Shown here one piece after another: positions 9,597-18,182 of a stretch of 64,000 nucleotides of DNA. Numbering within the stretch: position 1 is the stretch's first letter; every line of letters starts with the position of its first letter. The position numbers and the translations under genes were made by a program. The notes beneath the pieces were generated by a model. It had not been told where the DNA came from. It worked only from the letters and a program-made list of their open reading frames with translations, and ran no database searches. Source of the stretch: Algoriphagus limi (GTDB lineage: Bacteria; Bacteroidota; Bacteroidia; Cytophagales; Cyclobacteriaceae); assembly GCF_024919275.1 (NCBI RefSeq), contig NZ_JANWGH010000001.1, positions 124,001 to 188,000 of the forward strand. The letters run 5' to 3'.

Positions 9597-9965
9597 ATGA
9601 AGAAATTGGAGTATTTGAAACTAGATTTTTCAACTGCTAGTGATAGCCAGCAACCCTTCTATTGTCCATTTACTGGAGGGCTATTATTGCCATCCGATCC
9701 ATTTGAGGAAGTAAAAGATTTTCCTCCGAGCGTGATTGCAATACTTGATGCAGATTCAGAGTCTTTTATTTCCATGAGACCAGGAATTAGTGAGGCGGAT
9801 TTTGAGGATTTTGCTGACTTTGATGAACTGGCTACTATTTTGGAAGCCAAAATATCCAAAGACTCGGGTATTTTGATAGTGGAAGTTGGCTACTATGGCA
9901 ATAATCCACATGATTTTGGGGGGTGGGTTATTTTGCTAGAAATTCCAAATGCCTTCATAGGATAA
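9597..9965 (+). CDS. Hypothetical acidic protein, 122 aa
   Basis: Complete ATG-to-stop frame of 122 codons. The product is strongly acidic, with a central run rich in Asp/Glu/Phe (about residues 58-80: ADFEDFADFDEL) and a hydrophobic, glycine-rich end (VGYYGNNPHDFGGWVILLEI). There is no signal peptide and no transmembrane helix. It stands alone between the BREX operon, which runs the other way, and the methyltransferase gene. The SMI1/KNR4-like or immunity-type look of the acidic fold is only an impression; no family is recognised. Confidence 0.6.
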   Translation: MKKLEYLKLDFSTASDSQQPFYCPFTGGLLLPSDPFEEVKDFPPSVIAILDADSESFISMRPGISEADFEDFADFDELATILEAKISKDSGILIVEVGYYGNNPHDFGGWVILLEIPNAFIG

Positions 9966-10249
9966 ACTGGTTTCTAGATAAATATTAACGCTCCACGCAT
10001 CTCTTGCCACTTTTGGAAGGGTGATATCAAAATGCGCCCTTATTAAGGGGTTTTCACTTATTATTAAAGTACATACTATGTGCTTAATTAAACAGCTTGT
10101 GAAAAAGCTAATTTCAAATGGGCCTATAATAGTTTCCCTTGAAATCCATTTGGCTGGATAGTTTCTATCAAATCATGAAGTTATGCAGGTTCGTTTTCAA
10201 GTCACCATTGTTTAATCATTTTATTGCAAAACTATATTATTAATATTTA

Positions 10250-11308
10250 ATGAAGAGTTTAAGAAAACATTTACAAGATTTTGGCTTCAAAACAGAGTTG
10301 TCATGGTCGGTTGATCCTACCGGAAAAAAAGAAGAAAAATTCCATAAGGCACTCAAGCAACTATTAGGTCCCCTTCGATATGATGAATACTTGATTCTAC
10401 AAGAATCGTTTGCAGGACCAGAGGATGAAGAGAAGATGATGAAATTTATTGAGGGAGACGAGTCACTTTTCAAGCTTCTTTTGAGTGCACAAATTGACAT
10501 TAGTGAAGGGATCTTCCAGGAAATCTTATCTATTGTAAAGGAACTGAGAATACAACCAAATCGAATCCTTGAGCTCGGTGGGGCAAATGGATGGGCTTGT
10601 AATTACTTAATGAATCATGTTTTTGATCAGTCGCAAGAGGTAGTTGTTGTAGACAATTTTCCGAATTGGAAGTCTGTGAACCCTGAGATTGAGATTGTTT
10701 CTAGTGACTACTTCTCCTTCCATAGTGAAAAGAAATTCGATTTCATTTTTTCTATCCTAGGCTATTCAACTAATAACTATACAGCCTTCTTGGAAAAGGC
10801 GATTTCATTACTTTCAGAGGATGGGTATCTAATCTTAGGATTGAGAATATCAGGTGAGAAAAAATATCAGGAGGCTCTGGAAGCCATTTATGGATCTGGG
10901 TGTTACGTAGAATTGCTTGGCTGCAAAAGGCTAAAGGTAGGAAATGAGATGTTCCCAATTTTAACCATTAGGAAGGGTGATACCTCACTCTCCAATAATG
11001 AAATGCTATTCGCTATTAGAAAAGGCTATTATAACCTTGAGGCGCCGAAAAGGATCATTGGATTTGAGGCCCATTTTCTTCTAGAATCGATGGGGTCTGG
11101 GAAACTGTTAAATGAGGAGAGAAGAGATTGGGAAGATGGTACTTGGTTAGCCATGCGTTATCGAGACTATAATGGAGTAATTTTTCGATTAGTGGAGAAT
11201 TTTGCAAATGACCTTGTAATTGAATTTCCTATCCAGGAACAAATGGATCTAGAACAATTTCTATTCGAAATCCAATTACAACCAGACTATTTTTCAAGAA
11301 GCCTTTAG
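10250..11308 (+). CDS. Class I SAM-dependent methyltransferase-like protein
   Basis: Protein of 352 residues. The centre has a Rossmann-type SAM site: motif I RILELGGANGWACNYL (about residues 104-119), an acidic end of strand 2 in VVVVDNFP (about 128-135), and motif IV/V-like DFIFSILGYS with SLLSEDGYLILGLRI (about 165-200). There is no NPPY/DPPY, so it is unlikely to be a DNA N6-adenine enzyme; the substrate may be RNA, protein or a small molecule. It ends 35 bp before the large nuclease-helicase gene on the same strand, so the two probably form an operon. The N-terminal 95 residues are helical and not recognised. Confidence 0.72.
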   Translation: MKSLRKHLQDFGFKTELSWSVDPTGKKEEKFHKALKQLLGPLRYDEYLILQESFAGPEDEEKMMKFIEGDESLFKLLLSAQIDISEGIFQEILSIVKELRIQPNRILELGGANGWACNYLMNHVFDQSQEVVVVDNFPNWKSVNPEIEIVSSDYFSFHSEKKFDFIFSILGYSTNNYTAFLEKAISLLSEDGYLILGLRISGEKKYQEALEAIYGSGCYVELLGCKRLKVGNEMFPILTIRKGDTSLSNNEMLFAIRKGYYNLEAPKRIIGFEAHFLLESMGSGKLLNEERRDWEDGTWLAMRYRDYNGVIFRLVENFANDLVIEFPIQEQMDLEQFLFEIQLQPDYFSRSL

Positions 11309-11343
11309 GCTTTGGTGTTAGTATCAATCTTCATTCAAAACAT

Positions 11344-14300
11344 ATGAGAGTTTTTAAGAATAACCTAATTTTTTCTCCCTCTGATTTAGCTAACCATATA
11401 AGTTGCAGACACTTGACCCAGTTGAATAAGCTGGCTGCAACAGGCTCTTTGGAGAAGCCCTATACGTCTAATCGTGTTTTGGAAGTTTTGAGAGAAAAGG
11501 GGATTGCCTTCGAAGAACAATACTTGCAAGAGTTAGAATCTCAAGGTAAATCCATTGTTGTTATATCTCGTGATTCCAACACTCCTCATAAGGAAGTATT
11601 AGAGGCGATGATTTCAGGTGTAGATATTATATACCAAGCAAAGCTATGGGAGGATGGAGAATGGGAAGGCTGGGCAGATTTTTTAATCAAAGTCCCAGGA
11701 AGTAGCGCTTTTGGGGATTGGTCTTATGAGGTAGTTGATACAAAATTGACCTCTGAAACACGCGCAGGTACAATTTTACAAATTGGGCTTTACTCAGAGG
11801 CTGTGGCAAGAATGCAGGGAGTACAGCCTGAATATATGCATATAAAAACACCTGATTCCCAAATTCAATATCGAGTGGATGATTTTGCAGCCTATGTCCG
11901 TCTCGTGAAGCGGAATTTAAAGGATGCCATCCAGGACCCCAAAGTAACTTATCCTGATCCGGTTCCACATTGTGATATCTGTAACTGGTGGGAACATTGT
12001 AATTCCCAACGGCGAGCGGATGATCATTTGGGTTTTGTTGCAGGACTCGGGAACAACCATACCAAAGAGTTACGAATACATTATGTCAATTCCCTTGAAA
12101 GTTTAGCAAAGCTGCCCAATCCAATCCCATTTACACCAATTCGAGGTGCAAAAGAAACCTATAATAAACTCCGAGAGCAGGCTCGTATTCAGCTTCAGGG
12201 GAAAGTGGAAAAAAGGCCAGTTTTCGAATTGCTTGATCTTGAGCCAGGAACCGGGTTCTATAAACTTCCAGAGCCATCAAATAATGATATCTATCTTGAT
12301 TTGGAGGGAGATCCTTTAATTGAAGCATCAGGATTGGAGTATTTGATTGGGTGGGTTCACCAAGGCAATTATTATTCGATTTGGTCTCAAAATCCCATTG
12401 AAGAAAAAAAGGCTTTTGAGGCTTTCATAGATTTGGTTATTGAAAATAAGTCTTGCGACCCCAGCCTGCATATTTACCATTATGCTCCTTATGAGCCAGT
12501 TGCTTTTAAAAGGTTGATGAGTAAATATGCCACTCGGGAGAATGAAATGGATGGACTACTTAGATCTGGGGCTTTTGTTGACCTTTATGGAGTCGTTCGA
12601 CAAAGTATTCGGGCAAGTGTAGAAAAATATTCCATTAAGGACCTGGAGAAATTTTATAGGTATGAGAGAGAGATGGACCTGAGGGAGCTGTCAAGCTTTA
12701 AAGCAGATTTTGAATTTTTGATGGAGCTTGGATTAACCCAAGGCATCAATGAAGAAATGAAAAATGCAATTCAACTCTATAACCAAGATGATTGCATTTC
12801 GACCCAAAAACTCCATGAATGGCTTGAAAGTTTGAGGCAAGAATTGATAGATACAGGGCGTGAGATACCAAGGCCACAAATTTCAAATGGAGATCCTAGT
12901 GAAGCAATCACTGCACACCAGGAAAGAATTCAGCCACTAATGGATAGGTTGCTTCTTGATGTCCCCTTTGATGAAGAGGAACGTAATCTTGAGCAGCAAG
13001 CAAGATATATTCTTGCTCATATGCTGGATTGGTATCGTAGAGAAAAGAAGTCTTTCTGGTGGGAGTATTTTCGCTTGATAGAGCTTCCTGATGATGAGCT
13101 CTTAGAGGAGCGCGGAGCCATAGCTTTTCTGGAATTTACCGGTGAGAGAAAGTCTATCAAACAATCGGTTATTGATACATATCGTTTCCCCAGTCAGGAG
13201 TCTGATATTCGAAAAGGATTGGTTTTAAGAACACAGGACGGGAACTCTTTCGGGTCAGTAGAATATATTGATTTCCCAAGTGGTATTCTAAAAATTAAAA
13301 AAGGTCCTTCCAAAAGAGATATCCATCCATTTTCGGTATTCTCTATCGAAAACATCAACTTATCTAAAAAAGAAGAAGCGCTTATAAGCCTTGCTGAGTG
13401 GGTGGTTGAGAATGGGATTTCAAATGATAGTCCACAGTATTCAGCCGGTAGACATCTTTTATTGAGGTCAAAACCTCAAGTAATTGAAAATGTACCTGAT
13501 TCAGAAGATAAAGTCGAATTTGCTCTAAACTGGGCTAAAAGACTAGATCATAGTATTCTTCCTATTCAAGGGCCTCCAGGAACCGGAAAAAGCCATACAG
13601 GAGCCCATGTGGTTCTTGGATTGGTTAACGAAGGAAAACGGGTAGGGATAACAGCCCTAAGTCATAAGGTTATCTCCAATTTGATGAATAAGATACATGA
13701 GCTAGCTATAAAGGATCATCTCAATATAGAAATGATTCAAAAGGTCTCTAATGAATCTGAGAGTGAATCACATTGGCGGACTACGACAGACAAAAATGAG
13801 ATTCTACAAAAGCTCGATAAAGTTCAAGTTATAGGAGGGACATCTTTTTTTTGGTGTCTTCAAGATTTACAAGATTCAGTTGATTACCTATTTATTGACG
13901 AAGCTGGCCAACTGTCACTAATTGATACACTCTCAGTTTCAGGTGCCTGTAAAAATTTAGTCTTATTAGGAGATCCACAGCAGCTCCAACAGCCCCAAAA
14001 AGGGGTACATCCAAGTGGTACCGAAGTATCTGCTTTGGGGCATATTCTACAACAAAGCCAAACCATTTCAGAGGACCAAGGCATTTTTCTAGGAGTAACT
14101 TGGAGGATGCACCCTAAGGTTTGTGATTTTGTCTCTGAAATGTTTTATGAGGGCAGGTTGCTTCCTAAAGGTGGTCTTGAAAATCAAATGATTGAAGGGG
14201 ATGCCCCATTAAGTGGTTTTGGACTTCGGTTGCTTGAAGTAAATCATCAGGGAAACACCAATTCATCCGGGGAAGAAGTAGAAGTAGTTTTAAGATTGGT

Positions 14301-14706
14301 TATTGAGTTGTTGAGTGGTGGAGCAACATGGAAAGATGGAGAAGGAAAACAGAGGGCACTTACTAAAGATGATATACGAATTATATCTCCGTATAACGCT
14401 CAAGTGAACTTATTAAAGGAAGCTCTTCCCGATATTGAGATAGGTACAGTGGATAAATTTCAGGGGCAGGAAGCCCCTGTGGTGATATATTCAATGGCTA
14501 CTTCTAATCCTCAAGATGCACCAAGGGGAATGGACTTCTTGTATAGCCCGAATAGGTTCAATGTTGCGGTTTCAAGGGCTAAGGCTCTTTTTATTCTAGT
14601 AGCAAGTCCTGAAATATTTGAGCCTGAGTGCAAATCTCCTGGTCAGATTAGATTGGCAAATCCATTTTGTAGGTATACTGAAGTTTCGGAGAAAATTTCT
14701 AGTTAG
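11344..14706 (+). CDS. TM0106-type RecB-like nuclease / RNase H-like / superfamily 1 helicase fusion
   Basis: Protein of 1,120 residues with three modules. The N-terminal RecB-family nuclease has four cysteines placed as in Fe-S nucleases (C21, C210, C213, C219) and the conserved VVDTKLT. The middle RNase H-like exonuclease domain shows DIYLDLEGDP near residue 318 and YHYAPYE. The C-terminal SF1 (Upf1/Dna2-like) helicase has Walker A QGPPGTGKSH at 742-751, Walker B FIDEAGQ at 850-856, GDPQQLQQ, VDKFQGQE and NRFNVAVSRAK. It should cut and unwind DNA or RNA. The family occurs in ordinary genomes, but here it is downstream of a methyltransferase on an island with BREX, so a defence role is plausible though unproven. 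All motor motifs look intact. Confidence 0.85.
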   Translation: MRVFKNNLIFSPSDLANHISCRHLTQLNKLAATGSLEKPYTSNRVLEVLREKGIAFEEQYLQELESQGKSIVVISRDSNTPHKEVLEAMISGVDIIYQAKLWEDGEWEGWADFLIKVPGSSAFGDWSYEVVDTKLTSETRAGTILQIGLYSEAVARMQGVQPEYMHIKTPDSQIQYRVDDFAAYVRLVKRNLKDAIQDPKVTYPDPVPHCDICNWWEHCNSQRRADDHLGFVAGLGNNHTKELRIHYVNSLESLAKLPNPIPFTPIRGAKETYNKLREQARIQLQGKVEKRPVFELLDLEPGTGFYKLPEPSNNDIYLDLEGDPLIEASGLEYLIGWVHQGNYYSIWSQNPIEEKKAFEAFIDLVIENKSCDPSLHIYHYAPYEPVAFKRLMSKYATRENEMDGLLRSGAFVDLYGVVRQSIRASVEKYSIKDLEKFYRYEREMDLRELSSFKADFEFLMELGLTQGINEEMKNAIQLYNQDDCISTQKLHEWLESLRQELIDTGREIPRPQISNGDPSEAITAHQERIQPLMDRLLLDVPFDEEERNLEQQARYILAHMLDWYRREKKSFWWEYFRLIELPDDELLEERGAIAFLEFTGERKSIKQSVIDTYRFPSQESDIRKGLVLRTQDGNSFGSVEYIDFPSGILKIKKGPSKRDIHPFSVFSIENINLSKKEEALISLAEWVVENGISNDSPQYSAGRHLLLRSKPQVIENVPDSEDKVEFALNWAKRLDHSILPIQGPPGTGKSHTGAHVVLGLVNEGKRVGITALSHKVISNLMNKIHELAIKDHLNIEMIQKVSNESESESHWRTTTDKNEILQKLDKVQVIGGTSFFWCLQDLQDSVDYLFIDEAGQLSLIDTLSVSGACKNLVLLGDPQQLQQPQKGVHPSGTEVSALGHILQQSQTISEDQGIFLGVTWRMHPKVCDFVSEMFYEGRLLPKGGLENQMIEGDAPLSGFGLRLLEVNHQGNTNSSGEEVEVVLRLVIELLSGGATWKDGEGKQRALTKDDIRIISPYNAQVNLLKEALPDIEIGTVDKFQGQEAPVVIYSMATSNPQDAPRGMDFLYSPNRFNVAVSRAKALFILVASPEIFEPECKSPGQIRLANPFCRYTEVSEKISS

Positions 14707-14982
14707 GTTATGGACCTTTTGTCAAATCAGATAATCATCATACTTCATTTAGGGTTTTTTAAATTCTTTGAGATTAACAATATCCCTAGGATTATTAACA
14801 ATAGGGAATAAAGAATCACAAGTATTCCCATAACTATTTTATAAATTATAAAATATCTTCTAATATTTTGTCAATTTAATTCTTCAATTAACTATTCTAA
14901 GCAATTAGGGATTTCAGCCTTTATATTCTGCTCATCTTCTATGATGAAATCGGTCTTACATCTTCTCCCTTTTTAAGAGTTA

Positions 14983-15465
14983 TCAATCATCAAGCAAAGC
15001 CTTTAAGCTTTTTATCAAGCTAGCATAATCCTCTTCTGGATCCTCCGAATAATAAATTTTGTAAGAACAAGATGATCCTGGGCCGGCCTCAAATTCACCG
15101 TTTTCTGGATAGATAATGTCATCTAGTAGGTCAAATAGCAAGTATCTTGTATCAGGGAAGTCAGAAAATTCCCATTTATTGGAATCTTGATTGAAAATAC
15201 AATACTCATTTGCAACTATTTCATCCCAAAAGTCTCGTAGGATTTGATTTTTAAATCGCAAAAGATTTTTTGGGTAATCAAATTTGTGAATTTTTGAAAT
15301 GAAAAACCTCTCAAGTGTATGATCAAAGTCATGCCGATCATAAATATATCCACACTCGATAATACCGTAGGTCGAATCATACTGAGCAAATAAATGTTCA
15401 CAATTTGTATCGGTTTCACAGAATGGACATTCGATTGGGATATTAGTATCTCGATAGGTTATCAT
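14983..15465 (-). CDS. Hypothetical protein with N-terminal Cys-rich (zinc-type) motif
   Basis: Protein of 160 residues. CPFCETDTNCEHLF at residues 14-27 followed by a further Cys (IIECGY, about 38-42) looks like a small zinc knuckle. The rest is acidic and rich in Phe/Tyr/Asp, ending in a helical segment. No signal peptide or membrane helix. It is a single gene on the minus strand, with about 275 bp of AT-rich sequence between it and the convergent nuclease-helicase gene. No function is assigned. Confidence 0.6.
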   Translation of the reverse strand: MITYRDTNIPIECPFCETDTNCEHLFAQYDSTYGIIECGYIYDRHDFDHTLERFFISKIHKFDYPKNLLRFKNQILRDFWDEIVANEYCIFNQDSNKWEFSDFPDTRYLLFDLLDDIIYPENGEFEAGPGSSCSYKIYYSEDPEEDYASLIKSLKALLDD

Positions 15466-15592
15466 AGTTTATTTAAGATAATTTTGGAAATGGCTTCACT
15501 TTAATCACTGTTTGAAATTCGATAAATTTTATTTGGTTGATTTGATATAAAGTAATTTGCACAAAGGGGAATCAAACCTCTAGAATTCATAA

Positions 15593-15749
15593 TTAATATA
15601 TTATTTCGATAATTCTTGACTTCTTCCTTAAGTATCTAAATGGTATCCAAAAAGAAGCATCTCTATCAACAGTAATATAAGGAGTTTCTAATACCGATCC
15701 ATCAAATGTCCTTCTGTTAATCTGAAGATAGATTGGAGGAAGATATCAT
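15593..15749 (-). pseudogene. Frameshifted mini-gene, about 51 codons
   Basis: A good ribosome-binding site (AAGGAACTA, 15750-15758 on the complement) precedes an ATG at 15749, but that frame stops after 10 codons. Shifting by one base right after the ATG opens 50 clean codons (starting YLPPIYLQINRR, with DRDASFWIPFRYLRKK) to a TAA at 15593-15595. The peptide composition is protein-like. The simplest reading is the third gene of the 16572-15768 operon, broken by a one-base indel next to the start, in the genome or in the assembly. The start lies 18 bp after the stop of the preceding gene. Confidence 0.4.
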
Positions 15750-15767
15750 TAGTTCCTTTTAGAATAC

Positions 15768-16085
15768 CTATTCCTCATCTAACTTCCCCATAACCGTGCA
15801 AATCATTTTTTGATCTTCACGAATTAGCTTGGATTCGATCGTAACGTGATAGGTTTCGGCTTTTGCCAATGCCTTACTGGTTGTTTTCCAAGATTTGGCA
15901 ACCTGGTAAGCAGTCGTAGCTGGATCCTTTTTCCACCGTGAATCATATGAGATAAGTAAGCGGATTTCTTTCTTATTGTATGACAATAGACTCGATGACA
16001 ACCCTGCATGCATGACATAATACTTGCCCACCGCAAGCCTGTAATGTGAATTGATTGATTGGATACGGGACTTATTCATTTTCAC
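15768..16085 (-). CDS. Hypothetical basic protein, 105 aa
   Basis: Second gene of a minus-strand operon. The start overlaps the end of the preceding gene by 14 bp; a second in-frame ATG lies two codons later. The 105-residue product is basic, with no membrane segment or Cys, and looks like a small alpha/beta fold (RLAVGKYYVMHAGL, then IRLLISYDSRWKK, ending MICTVMGKLDEE). No family is recognised. Its expression should follow the structured leader upstream of the first gene. Confidence 0.55.
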   Translation of the reverse strand: MKMNKSRIQSINSHYRLAVGKYYVMHAGLSSSLLSYNKKEIRLLISYDSRWKKDPATTAYQVAKSWKTTSKALAKAETYHVTIESKLIREDQKMICTVMGKLDEE

Positions 16086-16572
16086 CTCCCTGATTATCTA
16101 ATGGACGGTTTACTGTTCTGATAAAGCCAAATGAACCACTGGGTTTGGTAAAAGGCATTCTTCTAAGCTTTTCTACAAAAATTTGCCCTGTCGATTTTTC
16201 AGTCTGGTCTATTTCTATTCGTACCACGGATTCCAGAGGGAAATCCTTTTCAAAAGGTAAAATCAAGACTTGTCTGGCCTTAATAAGTACTCCAAAAGAG
16301 CCTGAAGAATTTCCTAAGCTTAGGCTTGCACCGGTGAATAATCCCTCATCGTCAAATTGCAGGATGGCAAAAGGTGAGACTTCTGTCAAATCAAGCTGGT
16401 TATTCACCTTTGAATTAAGGAATGAGAAGAGCAGGATTTTTTGTTCCTCATTAATCCATTCATTAACCGAAAGGGTAGTGGAGACTGTCATGATTTCCAG
16501 AGCGGAAAATGTCCTAGTTTTCCCATCCCTGAAATGTAGGATTAAGTTTTGAGAAATAGTGTAAGGTTTCAT
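16072..16572 (-). CDS. Hypothetical protein, 166 aa, first gene after structured leader copy 1
   Basis: Protein of 166 residues, soluble, beta-rich by composition (FAILQFDDEGLF, GVLIKARQVLILPF). No Cys, no signal peptide. It starts with the ATG at 16572, whose first base lies in the 3' arm of a 10-bp hairpin of the upstream repeated element, so translation initiation is the likely control point. It overlaps the following 105-aa gene by 14 bp. It shares no obvious sequence with the protein behind the second element copy (18183-18647) although both use the same leader. Function unknown. Confidence 0.6.
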   Translation of the reverse strand: MKPYTISQNLILHFRDGKTRTFSALEIMTVSTTLSVNEWINEEQKILLFSFLNSKVNNQLDLTEVSPFAILQFDDEGLFTGASLSLGNSSGSFGVLIKARQVLILPFEKDFPLESVVRIEIDQTEKSTGQIFVEKLRRMPFTKPSGSFGFIRTVNRPLDNQGGENE

Positions 16573-16716
16573 GATAACATGGGTTTAGGTAAAACATGTC
16601 ATCACCAAGAAAAGAAAGGGAATGCAGGTAAACATTTTTGGTCTGCAGCGACCCTCATCGTTTTACCACCGTGGCGTTTGACTCGGTTGGTACCAGTTGA
16701 CTGGTTCTTGATGATG
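16573..16716 (-). promoter_or_regulatory. Structured leader element, copy 1
   Basis: About 145 bp directly upstream of the gene starting at 16572 and clearly related to 18648-18791. On the gene strand, CATCATCAAGAA (16716-16705) pairs with TTCTTGGTGATG (16611-16600), closing a 117-nt core. Inside are hairpin ACCAG/CTGGT (16705-16701 with 16696-16692) and the ACCAACCG...CGGTGGT stem-loop that is identical in both copies. A second hairpin, TGATGACATG (16604-16595) with CATGTTATCA (16581-16572), reaches into the start codon and shares bases 16600-16604 with the closing stem, so the two cannot fully form together. It reads as an untranslated-leader switch. The class is not recognised. Confidence 0.6.
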
Positions 16717-16900
16717 GATTAAAAGTACGGTTGAAATTCGAACAATCAAATCCGTTTATAAAAGTTTTGAGTGGGTTTATGTAATGTGTCAAATCGTAAA
16801 TGAAATGCTAGATGATTTCATTGAAAATGAGTTATTTTTAATTAAAAAAGATTAGCTATTGTTCTAAGAAAAGCATTTCAAGGAATATAATTTTGAACGT

Positions 16901-17308
16901 ATGAACCTTTTTAATCAAACTGTACCTTTGGATTCCTTCTTTAGTGATCTTATCAAGGATTTGGCGATTCAAAATGAGCTTAAGGCTGGATTAGGAGACC
17001 AAATTGGTAATAGTATTATTAACCAACTACTTGAAGGGATTCCTTTCGAAGGGATTGAAGGAAATTGGTATGACCTCATATCTGATTTCATTCATAATGA
17101 AGCAAAGGAAGTAGAAACTATCCTTGGTGAAGGCAGTTATGGTGAATTCCCAATAAGTGTTTTGAATTATGGGCCTGTATTTTGGATAGAAGCTCAAGAG
17201 TTTGATTCTATAGGATATTTCAGATCAAAGGATGATGCAGTATCCTGTGCGGAATGGGAATATATGGAGTATTTAGAAGGTGATAATGAAGAAGACAATG
17301 AGGATTGA
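16901..17308 (+). CDS. Hypothetical acidic protein, 135 aa
   Basis: Plus-strand gene between two minus-strand units. The 135-residue product is acidic with a very acidic tail (EYLEGDNEEDNED). The N-terminal half is helical (FFSDLIKDLAIQNELKAGLG), and the C-terminal half has strands around FPISVLNYGPVFWIEAQEFD. No signal peptide, no Cys cluster except one late Cys. A weak hairpin (GCATC...GATGC, 17340-17364) follows the stop. The family is unknown; an acidic single gene like this is common cargo of islands. Confidence 0.55.
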   Translation: MNLFNQTVPLDSFFSDLIKDLAIQNELKAGLGDQIGNSIINQLLEGIPFEGIEGNWYDLISDFIHNEAKEVETILGEGSYGEFPISVLNYGPVFWIEAQEFDSIGYFRSKDDAVSCAEWEYMEYLEGDNEEDNED

Positions 17309-17400
17309 TCAGGCAATATAGGGTTTTTAGGTTAAATAAGCATCCCTAAATTTTTGGGTGATGCTCACTACACAAACGATTCTAATCCCTTGGACCTCTC

Positions 17401-17505
17401 CTAGGCCTCTTTCATAAACTCCCCTCGTTCTGCTGCTTTCTTCAGAGTACTTCTCCAATAATCCGGATAGCTCATTATCTCTAGTATCTGCTCTATAGTC
17501 AATAG
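17401..17505 (-). pseudogene. Possible short ORF or gene remnant
   Basis: The 368-bp gap 17309-17676 contains no complete gene. A 33-codon minus-strand frame (TTG near 17503 to the TAG at 17401-17403) encodes a protein-like peptide (TIEQILEIMSYPDYWRSTLK, then KAAERGEF). It is too short to trust alone and has only a TTG start. It may be the C-terminal remnant of a deleted gene. Nothing else is recognisable in the gap. Confidence 0.22.
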
Positions 17506-17676
17506 CTTCTTGTTCTTTTATTCTTCTTGTTAATTCATGTTTTTTGAATTTAGATTAACGTGATATTTGATTCGGTAGGTTATAGCTTTGCAGAATTCTT
17601 GATGATTTTTTAATTGAATTTGATATTTGGCTAGCTTATCCTGCCGATTACTTTGCGATAGGGATTAGAATTTTAT

Positions 17677-18114
17677 TTATTCTTTTAAATAATGATCCGA
17701 ATTCATGGCAATTATTTTGCTTGACTGATTTAATAAAGTTCCGCCGTTCGGAATAGAATGACTCGGATTGATTTCTCTTCCCTCAAAATAATTCGCTGTT
17801 TCAGGATCTTCTACCAGGCATAACCTAACTGGTGCTTTCCATTCTTCCTCAAATTCAATCTTGAATATCCTTGTTCTATCAATGATGATATCGTGGAGCT
17901 TGGAAGTTTTATCCTCCTTGTATTTTTCTATCAGCTTTAGAGAGATGTCATTTATTTCAACTCCCTTGAAATTCTCTTTGTATATATCCACATTGAAGCG
18001 AATCGGGATTTGCATGTAAACGGCACTGGATATCCTGACCAAGAGATAAGGGAATTTCCCATAATGCTCAGGGAATGATGCAAATGAGGTTTCGGTATTT
18101 ATATTCTCTTTCAT
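17677..18114 (-). CDS. Hypothetical protein, 145 aa
   Basis: Second gene behind structured leader copy 2, 68 bp after the first. The 145-residue product is soluble, with strand-forming segments (YLLVRISSAVYMQIPIRFNVDI, about residues 23-44, and RIFKIEFEEEWKAPVRLCLV, about 85-104) and one Cys. No family is recognised. The layout mirrors the 16572-15768 unit: leader element, first unknown gene, second unknown gene, all on the minus strand. Confidence 0.55.
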   Translation of the reverse strand: MKENINTETSFASFPEHYGKFPYLLVRISSAVYMQIPIRFNVDIYKENFKGVEINDISLKLIEKYKEDKTSKLHDIIIDRTRIFKIEFEEEWKAPVRLCLVEDPETANYFEGREINPSHSIPNGGTLLNQSSKIIAMNSDHYLKE

Positions 18115-18182
18115 TTTGATGCTATTTAAAAGGTAATTTTGATAGTAATTTTCAATTCTGGTTTCAGGAACTATAGCTTTTT

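Noticed and set aside
14760..14815. Inverted repeat near AACAATATCCC...GGGAATA after the nuclease-helicase gene
   Set aside because: Short and imperfect, without a T run, so neither a clear terminator nor an insertion-sequence end.
14898..14961. A short minus-strand peptide frame after the 14983 gene (ATG followed by a one-base shift into about 21 open codons)
   Set aside because: Too short to distinguish from chance in AT-rich DNA; kept out of the annotation although it resembles the frameshifted mini-gene at 15.6 kb.
17596..17608. TTCTTGATGAT at 17.6 kb as a third leader element
   Set aside because: Only the closing-stem arm is similar; the conserved core and the start hairpin are absent.
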